Made by a program: the position numbers and the translations under genes
In this document: one piece after another, positions 11,593-20,990 of the stretch
Layout: every line of letters starts with the position of its first letter
Position numbering within the stretch: the first letter of the stretch is position 1
Origin: Hyphochytrium catenoides
Taxonomy: Eukaryota > Sar > Hyphochytriomycetes > Hyphochytriales > Hyphochytriaceae
DNA: 64,000 bases
Direction of reading: 5' to 3'
NCBI GenBank assembly: GCA_900088475.1
Contig: FLMG01001397.1
Location: 44,158 to 108,157, forward strand
The notes under the pieces: generated by a model
What the model saw: the letters and a program-made list of their open reading frames with translations, nothing else
Told to the model about the DNA's origin: nothing
Databases searched by the model: none

Positions 11593-12780
11593 ATGGCTGG
11601 CGAGGAAGCTACTGCACGGCCAGGATCATCAGGTAATGCATATGACGAGAGAGGAGAGATAGATAGGACCAGAAAGAAGCGGGAGACATCTAAAGCGGAT
11701 GGTTATAGGTTGCCAGGTGCGGCGGTAGGAGGCGTAGAGTAGGGGCCTGTCCTAGACAGCGGAGAGTATGCAGGGCCTATCTTCTAAGCTACTTCTTCTC
11801 TGTGGGCTCTGTCAAGGAAGACGGTACAGGAGCATGTGCCACTGGTTCCATGGCCGCTACGGTGGAGCCATGCGCACCACAGATTAAGGTGGAGACCTTC
11901 TCGGAAAAGATTGCGGATAAGATCGTCAATATCCAGGTGCAGAGTTCGTCCTGACTCAGAGCATCGAGAGTCCAGTATCTCTTTTATCACTGTCTCGCGT
12001 CTGGATTTGGCCTTCCTGGCTTATGCTCGCGCTCCTATCCCGCCGCTGACGATGCTGATACCTCACTAGATTGCTTGCTTTTTCTGTCCTCGTACCTGCT
12101 GCGGCTCTCTTCAATTCTTGTCTCTCTATCTCCTGAATATCGCTGTTATCCTACTGCATCTATCTTTGTCACCCTCTCACGTCTGTTCCAATACTCTCTT
12201 CTTCTCTCAATCGTCCTACCATTAATCTACGTGCATCAGGTTTACCATTTAGTCGACAGCTACTTCGTCTCACTGGCTTTTCAAGGAGAGAGCTACCGCT
12301 TAGGGTTGGTAACTTCTCCATCTTTACTCTGGCTCTTCCCGGTGTTACAGAGTCTCCAAGAGATAGCGCAGGATAGACTGCTGCTAAGCGCTTCTTCCAA
12401 GCGTTCTCTCGACCTCCATCTCTTCCCTTCCGTGCCATCTGTGCTATTGAATCTATCTGTGGCCCAAGTCTAACAAGTATCTCCTTCCTCTCCCTCTCTC
12501 TCTTGGTGTTCTCATCTGGGGCAGAGTCCTTCACAACGCCTTACTTTCAAGGTTCAGCGATGCACCGCTATGTACTAGTCTTCTGGGCCTAAGCACTGCT
12601 GGCTTTGGTGAGGGACTAGCGAAGAGGCTCGCAAAGAGAACCGGCAAAGTGGTTTTCGTTAGTTGCGACATCCCAGAAGTGCCGGAAAACTTGGTCTTCC
12701 TTCCTGCCATAGAGAAGAGGCTTGTACAGCGCATTCCTGGCCTAAGCACAGAGGCAAGCTCCCAAGAAACAGCGATATAA
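11593..12780 (+). CDS. PSMG4: Proteasome assembly chaperone 4-like protein, 158 aa
   Basis: Four exons join in phase: 11593-11632, 11821-11936, 12240-12304 and 12525-12780 (477 nt, 158 aa). The protein starts MAGEEATARPGSS; the core runs IKVETFSEKIADKIVNIQ, VYHLVDSYFVSL, then CTSLLGLSTAGFGEGLAKRL and AKRTGKVVFVSCDIPEVPEN. The last blocks match the animal PSMG4 pattern TSLLG..., GLAQRLARKT, QVFVS, which is the main basis for the call. PSMG4/PAC4 pairs with PAC3 and guides assembly of the 20S proteasome alpha ring in the cytosol. The exon 3 donor (GTTGGT) is the least certain junction. The family is poorly conserved and often missed by gene finders. Confidence 0.72.
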
Positions 12781-12967
12781 AATTTTGATTCTCTTTTTAT
12801 CGCCCCTGGTGTGGGGAGGTTTGCATCCCAACGTCACCGCACTGTTCACTAGCACAGCAGATCAAGACGAGAGAAGGACAAATCTGTCGTCTGTGCTCTT
12901 ATGGTCCTCTCCTACCAATACGACCTCTTTGTCTCCCGCACACACTCCCTGCCACCTCTCAAGTCGT

Positions 12968-15361
12968 TCATTGCCGCATAGAGAAATCGCGGTCAGCAGC
13001 AGTCGATCGTGGGACAGCGACAGCCCCAGCGTGTCTGTTGCCACAGGAGACGCTCTGTACGGCAAAGCCTTTCAAGCCTTCCACAATCGTTGGCTGCTGT
13101 TTGTTTTTCTTGTCCTCATGTCCTAGGCAAGTACTACGTCCCTTCCCAAAGGTGTAGAGATCTCCATTGTCTATGTTGAACATTCAAGCATGGGTAAGAG
13201 AGGAAGAGAGAGAGTCGAAAAGAGAAAGTCAGATAGTGAGAAAGGGAGAGCCAGCTGGCGGGTGCAGTAGAGGAGGATATATTGGAGCTCAGACCTGTGA
13301 TCGCTGCTGTGTAGTTTCCTCCACAACTTGTCTGTACCACCTTGTGACCGCGAAGCCCTGTCATCTCGTTTGGCTCCAAGTAGAGCTAAGATTTTGAGGG
13401 GTGAAGGGTCAGGGCGATAGTGAAGTCCGCTTTATGAAGCACCAACAGATCTCTACTGCCTAAAAATAGAGTAGAAGAGTGATGAGTGCTTACCCTCATG
13501 CCCCAGACGTAGAGCTTTCCTTCATCTGACACTGCACTGGCGTGGGAATGCCCCGCAGCTAACGACGTAACTGTGATCCCTATCGCGGAAGAACGGTCGC
13601 CAAAAAAGTGTAAAAGTTAGAAGTTAGAGGAGCCTGAGAGGTGTGCAAGCAGGACCTTTCCGTCATTTGACGGAGGGGCGGACGCTAACATGGTTCGGAC
13701 CTTCAAACTTTTCAATCGTCCGTGGGTAGTTCTCCATGCTGTACACATCCATGGACAACCCCCCGCCTAGTCCTAGTTGACCCTCTGCATAGTGAGAAGT
13801 TTGAGAAGAGTGAGAGTGAGAGAACAACGTGAGGAAATCATGCAGCCAATGACTTGTGTACAAGTAGTGAATTGCTCACGGTCATTTCTTCCCCAGCAGT
13901 AAACTGCACCGTCCTCAGTCAACGCTAAGGTGAAGGCGTGTCCAACTGCAATCTATAAAAGCAGAACGTTGAAAAATTGTTATGTATGTGCTGTTGGTAC
14001 GACTCAACAGAGAATGCCTAGAGGATGCTCGAGCGCTACCTGCGAAACCGACGTCTGCTCAAAGAATTCCAAGGGTTCGGGTTCTAATGCGTGGGCGCTG
14101 CCTCCATTTCCGAGCCGACCATACTCGCCATTGCCCCAGCACCACACTTCACCATTATCTGAGAGTGCCACAGTGTGCATCTCCCCGCAACCTACTGACT
14201 TTACTCTTACATTGTAGGACTGGAGTTAAGGAGAAGCCACAGACTAGTGAAGGTACATTTCTTCAGACAGAAGAACGCGCAGAGCGTGATTCAAGCACTA
14301 AAAAAAGACAAGAGTCAGAGGTATTGCTGCAGTCAGACAGGATCTAAAACGGAATATACTGACAAGCGATTTAACCGACGGAGATCCTCGTCGTCCTGTG
14401 TTAATCAACCACAAAAATGCTAAAGAAACGCTGTGAAGACTTGACAAAGAGACGAGATGAGGAAGGAACATGAGGGCTGAAGTTAAGAAGGATATCTCTT
14501 CCTCCAGTACTCGAACAAGCTGCGGTGTGTGCTGATCACTCTTGTTGCCCAAACCCAAACCTCCAGGACCTAGAAGCATATGCGAGATCGTGGCAGAAAG
14601 TTACTTTTCAGTTTAGCGCGACAAAGATGGACGACTCATCACCTGAGAAGAGAGAGCCGCCCCAGCCCCAGGTGAAGACGCGGCCATGGCTATCCAGCGC
14701 CGCTGTATGATACTCGCCACAGTGAAGACATGTGGTTAAGGAACGACTCGAAGGAAACAAGGCGGACAAAGTAGACAGATGACCATGCACAAGTGAAAAG
14801 ATAGCGGTCGGAGCAGGATATGTGAACTTGTTTGATCTGCACGTCCTGAAGAGCCTCCACTAACTTGGGCTTATTCACAAGCATATCTTCTGCTGTGCCG
14901 TGGCCTAGCTTGCCGTACTTATTGCTGCCCCAGGTCCAGAGTCTGCCATCTTCACTGACTATGAAGAGAAGAATGAGTCTATGCACTCGACATGATAAGA
15001 GTGGAGATTGACGTCATACCCGCCGCTGAATGAGTGAAGCCTGCGGAAATCTGACAAATGTTCAGGTTCTCAAGCGTCTCTACTTCCTTTGGTAATAGAT
15101 TCTCGAACGTGTTGCGGATGCCGGACTTCTCGACGTGTCCTAGGCCAAGCTGTCCATCATCACCGGTACCCCACATGAAGACTGCGGAATTGCAGTCAGC
15201 CCGTTGGACGACATACTCAAGGCTCACATCGTTAACCTTAGCTCACCTGAACGAGGCGCGTTCTGAGAACTGGAAGAGGAGAAGGAGCGCACTTCGACTG
15301 CAAACAAGCCGGGCCTCTGACTTGGTCGGGGCCGTGCAGCCCTCGCTAGCCTTCCCAACAT
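12968..15361 (-). CDS. Mitochondrial-type RCC1-repeat protein, 426 aa
   Basis: Eleven small exons join in phase: 15247-15361, 15020-15181, 14791-14958, 14643-14702, 14511-14569, 14040-14219, 13880-13952, 13701-13784, 13494-13579, 13295-13385 and 12968-13170 (1,281 nt, 426 aa). The first exon encodes an Arg/Ser-rich, acid-poor leader (MLGRLARAARPRPSQRPG, then FSSSSSQN), a textbook mitochondrial presequence. The rest is a chain of RCC1 blades, seen as VFMWGTGDDGQLGLGH, GRLWTWGSNKYGKLGHG, GRVFTWGWGG, GEVWCWGNGEYGRLGNG, VYCWGRNDQGQLGLGGG, KLYVWGM and DLYTFGKG, so a seven-bladed propeller. The architecture resembles RCC1L/WBSCR16, a mitochondrial RCC1-like protein linked to mitoribosome assembly and fusion in animals. 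That function is by analogy. Some internal donors (GTGCAT, GTACTG, GTCCGA) are non-consensus and were chosen by phase and blade continuity. Confidence 0.82.
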
Positions 15362-16307
15362 ACTCTTCTCTCAGGCCCACTACAGTGGATGATCGATACT
15401 GCCAGTTATAAGAGAGCCCTATCCCTCAGGAGCCCAGCACAAGTTGGCCACGCTTGTTTCTTTAAATCACGATGAACTTCCTTGGAACTCTAACTGCCAA
15501 CGTATACCTCCCTCGACTAAAGGCCTTTAGTAGGGCTCACAGAAGGAAGACGAAGCTCATATTCCAGACATCTTCAGAAGATCTTCATCTGTCAGCGCTG
15601 CTGCAGTTTGGAGCCATTCGCAGCATCATATTCTCCTCCTTTTTCCGGTAACCGGGCTTTGTAGATCAAGCTTAGCAAATATCAGTAATCAGATTGTAGT
15701 AACTGAATAATATCGTGACAAGTGTCCTTTGAAAACGCAGATTTCAAAAATCTGGCTTCAACTCCTCCATAATCTCCGGAGAGCACCGATGAGAGAGATT
15801 GAAGAAGAGCGATGGATCTGGAGGACTCAACATCGCTCCTGTCATAACCTTATGATGGGCGCTTCGTCCTAAAGGTGCACAGTCCGATAGCGTTGTCTAC
15901 ACAGGGCAAGGCACTGTGCACTTCTCCTAGTTACCAGGTCGTAGTGGTGCCTTGGTACCTTACACATACGTTACTTACCTTGGGTTGTGAGCGGCCAAGG
16001 CACTGAGTAGGCCGATCGCCAACTGCTGGGCAGCAGAGCAGCTATATGTTACCATAGTCATGGCGTCTTGATCTCAGCTAAGCTCGTAAGAAGACAGGGC
16101 GAAGCATCACATTTAAAACCACAGAGAAAAACAGCAGCAACTCCCCGATAAAGAACACCATTTGGGGGGAGATAAAATTACTGGACATGCTCCTCGACCC
16201 TTCTACCTAGCGGTTCAAGCTCGTGACCCTAATCTGGTTGCCAAGATAAGTGCATTTGTCACGTCTAGTCGCTGGTCCCAGTGGCTCGAGCACTCACGAG
16301 AGGCAAG
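15362..16307. promoter_or_regulatory. Divergent spacer between RCC1 and POC1 genes
   Basis: About 945 bases between two outward-facing start codons, presumably holding both promoters. No open frame of note and no strong repeat is seen. Confidence 0.35.
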
Positions 16308-18077
16308 ATGAGTTCAATTAAGCTCAGTAAAGACGTCGAGGAGCTTCTGAAGAGACATGAGCCCTCGCTAGAGCGTACCTTCCGTGGCCACCGAGAGAGC
16401 ATTCTCAGCCTTTCTTTTCGACCCAGCATGCAGCAGCTGGCGTCATCTTCTTCTGATGGCTCCATCATGGTTTGGAACTTTCAGCCACAACAGCGAGCGT
16501 TAAGGTACGCCGCTCACTCTGCGGCAGTGCATGAGGTAGGTGCCAAGTGAAAAGCAGCAATGTTAAGACCACTTATTCTAAAGAGTGGATGCTGCAAACT
16601 CAAAGTTCAAACCGACCTAAAGGAGGGTCCTAGAACTTGAGATTCGGCTGCAAAGACAACCTCTTCCGCTTCGTTTGACACAGTTCTTGCCCTACCTTGC
16701 CTTTCAATGTACAGGTCTCCTGGTCTCCCCAAGGTGACATGTTCGCCTCGGTATCACATGACCAGACCATCAAGGTGTGGCGGCCCACTGTGAAGGGAGA
16801 GCACTTTACTATCAAAGCTCACGCAGGTAGGGTAGTACAATTTCTTTGCTAAAACTATGTATTTCTTCGTTCATTAATGGTCTGCTTGCTGCTGTGTGGA
16901 CCCAGGACCCATCAGATCTGTCGGGTTCAATGCCACAGGGGACGAGATTGTGACGGCTTCTGACGACAAGTCCGTCAAGATATTCTCAATGCCAATGGGC
17001 ACATTTAAAACAACGCTTCGGGGTCATTCTAACTGGGTCCGATCGGCTAGATTTTCTCCGGACGGCACTCAGGTAGTGAGCGGCGGGGACGACAAGACTG
17101 TGAAGCTGTGGGACAAGGCAACTCAGAGCTGCCTCCGGACATACTTCGATCAATCTTCCTCAATCACTAGTGTAGGCTTCCATCCACAGGGTGTGGCAGT
17201 AGCGGCTGGTGGGATGGATAAGTGCATTAATCTATGGGATGCTCGCTCGGACCGGCTTGTCCAGCACTACCAAGCACACCAAGAAGAGGTCACAAGCATC
17301 GCATTCCATCCATCTGGCGGATACATCGTCTCTACCTCTGGAGATGCCACAGTCAAAATTTGGGATTTGAGAGAAGGGCGTCTCATCTACACGCTCTATG
17401 GGCACACTGGTCCAACCTTCGCCGCCACCTTCTCACCATGCGGTCAGTGGTTGGCTACCGGTGGTGCAGATAAAATCGTTATGACGTGGGATGCGAAGTT
17501 AGGAAAAGAAGCGCTTTCAAGGGAAGTGGCGGAAGAGGAGCTAAGTAAATCCTTGCAGAAAGAGTCAGGCCTTGGCCATGGTGAGAGAAGTGCGGCGCGT
17601 GGTGCCGCTTATGCTCTGGAGCGATTTGAAGAGAGCAGCATTCGCCGGCCTCGTGCTCCCGTGCCAGCCTCAAAGCTGCTGCCTTCACAAGCCAAGAAAA
17701 CTTTTGCGCCAGGCCCTTCCCTTTCATTTTCTCGCCCCACACATCCATCTATGCCTTCTAACCTACGGGCAGTTCAACCTCAATCACGAACGTCAACAAA
17801 CAACCTCCCTGCCGCTAAACCCCAGGCTGAGAGTAGGAGGAGTATAGGTCGTTCCTCAAGGACCCAATCTCACGTGCAGCAAGCCGCTGAGATCGAACAG
17901 GTCCAAGGCAACGGCAGGGGAGAGACTGAGGCCATTGCTGCTACTTTGGAACACGTAGTTGGACAGCTGGATATCATTACTCGCACCTTATCTATCTTAG
18001 AGGAGAGGTTGACGATGACTGAAGATAAGGTTGCCCTTCTCGCTCAGGCCAGAGAGGAACACGCTAAAGCCGAGTGA
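16308..18077 (+). CDS. POC1: POC1 centriolar WD40 protein, 503 aa
   Basis: Three exons, 16308-16535, 16715-16826 and 16906-18077, join in phase (1,512 nt, 503 aa). Seven WD40 repeats fill residues ~15-310: SLERTFRGHRESILSLSF, SDGSIMVWNF, HDQTIKVWRP, DDKSVKIFSM, DDKTVKLWDKATQ, MDKCINLWDAR, DATVKIWDLREGRLIYTLYG and DKIVMTWDA. The order and spacing follow human POC1A/B closely. A Ser/Pro-rich linker leads to a C-terminal coiled coil (LEHVVGQLDIITRTLSILEE), the second hallmark of POC1. POC1 stabilises triplet microtubules of centrioles and basal bodies. The ATG at 16308 is used; the frame opens upstream but has only a GTG at 16281. The gene is convergent with the CS-domain gene, 182 bases away. 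Its presence implies centrioles or flagella in the life cycle. Confidence 0.95.
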
Positions 18078-18248
18078 TGGTCGTCTCTACTGGCAGTTGA
18101 CGGGATACAGCTTGTGAAACTTACTGCTAAATACCAGGCACTCCATGCTACATCTCATGAACTGGCGAGTCCGCAAGGCGTCGCTTGGCGCGAAAGAGCG
18201 CAGCCAGCGCTTTATAATAGATTAAGTTAGGAGAGCTGTAAAGTGTGG

Positions 18249-18254
18249 AATAAA
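18249..18254 (+). terminator. Possible poly(A) signal of POC1
   Basis: An AATAAA lies about 170 bases after the POC1 stop and only six bases from the CS-domain gene's stop codon on the other strand. If used, the two transcripts' 3' ends overlap or abut. Confidence 0.4.
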
Positions 18255-18259
18255 TGAAC

Positions 18260-18914
18260 CTAGCTCTCAGCTTTAGCCTTAAGCTCGTACCAAGAGACGG
18301 CAACCTTTTTCGTTAGCGAGAGGATCACCTTGTCTGCCTTCCTGCGGAGCTTGACGTCTTCCACTTCGTCGTGTGGCTTGAAGCTTAGCAACAGGGTTTG
18401 ACTATCATAGTTGTGCACTTTCAGAGAGAGGGATGTTGGAGACCAGTCGAGCTCAAGTTGGTCCTCAGCAAGAGCCTCAATGCCTTCAAGCGGTATATAG
18501 ATGGTAACTTTTTTCTCGCCATCCGCCCAGGAGTACTTTGTGATGGCTTTTAGAGCTGGACGGTTGCTTGTGTCGGTTATGACCGTCTTACGGAGGAGCT
18601 TGGGAGCCTCCTGACCGTCCCACTTGTAGGTATAAACTCCTAGGACAACGCATTGTTAGACCATTGCCCAGAAGATGGTACGAAAGCATAAAGGCTAGCC
18701 TGGGTGGATAGAGTGCTGTCCCTGCCCACTAACCTTCAACATCTCTGGGTGCGTGTGCATAATAATAGCTATTCTTTCCCTTGGACTGAATGTTATGATG
18801 CAGAGCACTTGCGTTTGACTGGTTCGCTACGTCCTCATCCGGGGAAGGACCATCTCCCTCCGTCAGAGCACTAGCAGGCTCACTGACTATGGGCCCCTCA
18901 TCTGCATCTGCCAT
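18260..18914 (-). CDS. CS-domain protein, SIP/CacyBP-like, 186 aa
   Basis: Two exons, 18734-18914 and 18260-18639, join in phase (561 nt, 186 aa). The acidic start (MADADEGPIVSEPASALTEG) leads to NSYYYAHAP, then a CS (p23/alpha-crystallin-like) beta-sandwich: ITKYSWADGEKKVTIYIPLE, QLELDWSPTSLSLKVHNYD, TLLLSFKPHDEVED, VKLRRKADKVILSLTKK, ending VSWYELKAKAES. The C-terminal order (hydrophobic strand, RKADKVILSL, then a WY motif near the stop) resembles calcyclin-binding protein/SIP, an adaptor of ubiquitin ligases. Other CS-domain co-chaperones (Hsp90 partners) remain possible. It is a cytosolic or nuclear protein by appearance; no targeting signal. It is convergent with POC1 and divergent from the gene at 19098, with only 183 bases between start codons. 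Confidence 0.82.
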
Positions 18915-19097
18915 GGGTCAGGCTCTTTTGTAAGGCTCCGGTCTCTTTGATGTCTGGTCTCTTCCGAGTGCAGGTAGACCTCCTCAAACTCTCCGGGAGA
19001 CGGGCGGAAGGCAGAGAGAAAGGGTGTGGGCCAGCTGGAGGGGACTCGAACTAGGCTACTCCCTTGGGAAGACTGAAGACTGAGAGCCAAGCCAGAG

Positions 19098-19746
19098 ATG
19101 CTGGTGCGCTGGCTCTGCATAGGTGTTCTGGGGCCTAGCCTCTGCTGCCTCGAGTCGCTCAGCTTCAGGTCACTTGCCAACAGCCATCACTTGCATCACA
19201 ACTGACCCCTTGAAAAAGTGTATCTGATATAAAGTATCTCCTTTTCCCCTACATGACCCTATTAGAGGAGGCGCCTTCGAGAACCAGATAGAAGTTGGAG
19301 ATCCTGCTCTCGTGCGTCGTCCTGCTGCACCAGTTCCGGCGGCTGATGGAATGACAGATGTTGATTGACCAGCGGGCGAGAGGACAGGGCGGGGAAAGGG
19401 CGTGACGGAAGGGATTAGTACGTCCTCGTGTATCCGAAAGCCTTGCAAGATGGGGCGCTCCTTGCGTCGGTTGCTAAGTTCTCGTTCGAAGCCGCTAGGC
19501 GGGACCGCCGCCAGCAGGAAAGGAGCAATGGGGCAAGGTTCAAAAGAGTTACAATGGCCCCTTTGTTGGCTTCCCCTCCTTCTTGCCCTGCTGAGAGCCG
19601 CAGAGGTTCACATCATGATCGCTCATTCACATTGAAAGGTCTACCGGCTAGTATGATCACACCTACACATACTACTACGAAGCGGCGGGTATGTTAGCTA
19701 GTTGGGATTCAGTGATTCAGTCACGTACTCTTCACCTCAGGTTTAA
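19098..19746 (+). CDS. Unrecognised small protein, 146 aa
   Basis: Four exons can be joined in phase: 19098-19168, 19266-19359, 19419-19688 and 19741-19746 (441 nt, 146 aa). The start MLVRWLCIGVLGPSLCCLES is short and hydrophobic like a signal peptide. It is followed by GGAFENQIEVGDPALVRRPA, then YVLVYPKALQDGALLASVAK and FSFEAARRDRRQQERS. The tail is Ser/Pro/Thr-rich and basic. Support is phase agreement at all three junctions and the protein-like middle. Against it: the minus strand is also open here (19170-19448), the last coding exon is only two codons, and I recognise no family. The model fits the alternating-strand layout. Confidence 0.4.
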
Positions 19747-19983
19747 ACCATCTACTCAAAACTGTCAAGCAATCCCTGCCGCCCTCAAAGCTTCAAGATG
19801 GAAAGCACATTTCCTAAGGGGACAGACAACCCGATAGATGCCTTTAAACTACAAACACTACTAGGTTAAGTCTCCGTTTCTGGTCCCGACCTCTCCTCCT
19901 ATCAGCTAGCCTACGATGGGTAGCGAATCCTGAGACAGCTCTAGAGTTCCGTCAGAGTAGGAAGAAAGACTCTTCGGAATGTC

Positions 19984-20900
19984 TTACATAATAGCTGACT
20001 GAGACTGTTGAGGTGGCGTCTGCTCTTTGTATTTCGCAACTACTACTAGGTAGACAGTAGGGTAGGGGCGACGGCTATTTCCGCCATGGCCAAATGCACC
20101 TAAGAATCCTTGACTTACTAAGGACAGGTGCTTCCCCGGTATGCTAATCGGTGCTCGGACCACCTTCAAGTTTACCTCGTAGGCAGCCTGTCAATAGGCA
20201 ATAGGAAGAGTACCTCATCATCATCGCTTACGGGAGACGATATGACAGAAAGAGGGACAAGCGTGCGCTAGCTCGACTCCGTACTGCTGAGGCTAAGCAT
20301 AGGAGACCTGAGCTCAAAGGCTCCTATTAGTTAGTGGTGATCTGAAGCTTTGCTAGAGCTCTGGAACCAAGAGGCGAGCGCCGGATGATGACGAAAAGCT
20401 CTGAAAAAGAGAGAAAGCGGCAGCAGCTGATTCCCTCCAAACCTTCCACCGCCCGCGACGAAACAATCAACCTTGAATCCTACAAGCATGAAACCTTTCA
20501 CATGGCCGCTGTACATTAGTAAGATGGACTCTCCTCAATAGTTTCCGAAACGAAGCTTTGGTTTCAAAAGCATGAAAATCTCTGACGAATGAAGGGCTTT
20601 GCCGTCTCCATCACGAGCTTCATCATCAATAAACGCCTCCCAGCAGCACAGCAGAAGGAGCCGCAATGATCTTCATCTGTAGGCTCTGTTTCCAAGGAAT
20701 AGGTAGTGCTAGCATTAAATTCTGGCCCTTGGATTGAGCTCCTGATAGCTATACCGTCTGCTCCTGTTAAAGCTTTCAGGGACTGGATACATATTCGTAT
20801 GGAAGACTGCTTGGATCCTCCTGCTGGATAATAACCTATCGCGGATGATGGCGCTAGCCCAGGGACTGCGTTTGCTCTGGTCAACAGCAGCAGTTTGTCC
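19984..20900 (-). CDS. Unrecognised multi-exon protein, start unresolved
   Basis: Coding-like blocks on the minus strand. The first, from about 20900 to 20590, reads DKLLLLTRANAVPGL, SIRICIQSLKALTGADGIA and LETEPTDEDHCGSFCCAAGR. It then joins in phase, via a GTCAGA donor and a CTTGTAG acceptor, to FIRFKVDCFVAGGGRFGG (about 20490). A last exon near 20190-19984 begins AAYEVNLKVVRAPISIPGKH, continues SQGFLGAFGHGG and TVYLVVVAKYKEQ, and stops. The alternating hydrophobic pattern looks like beta strands, perhaps a C2-like fold, but I recognise no family. The link to the last exon and the first ATG are not settled. The block lies under 110 bases from the Tra1 start codon, head to head. Confidence 0.4.
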
Positions 20901-20990
20901 TATCCTAGCTCAAGAAGCCATCCTCTAGACTCTGCCAACTTTTAGCGAGTTTAGTACGCTGGCGCCCAAGGCCAAGGCCGGGTTGCCAGG

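Noticed and set aside
18887-19448. Minus-strand frames upstream of the CS-domain start
   Set aside because: One overlaps the CS start in a different frame. They do not join in phase to the CS exon, and the opposite strand gives a consistent four-exon model.
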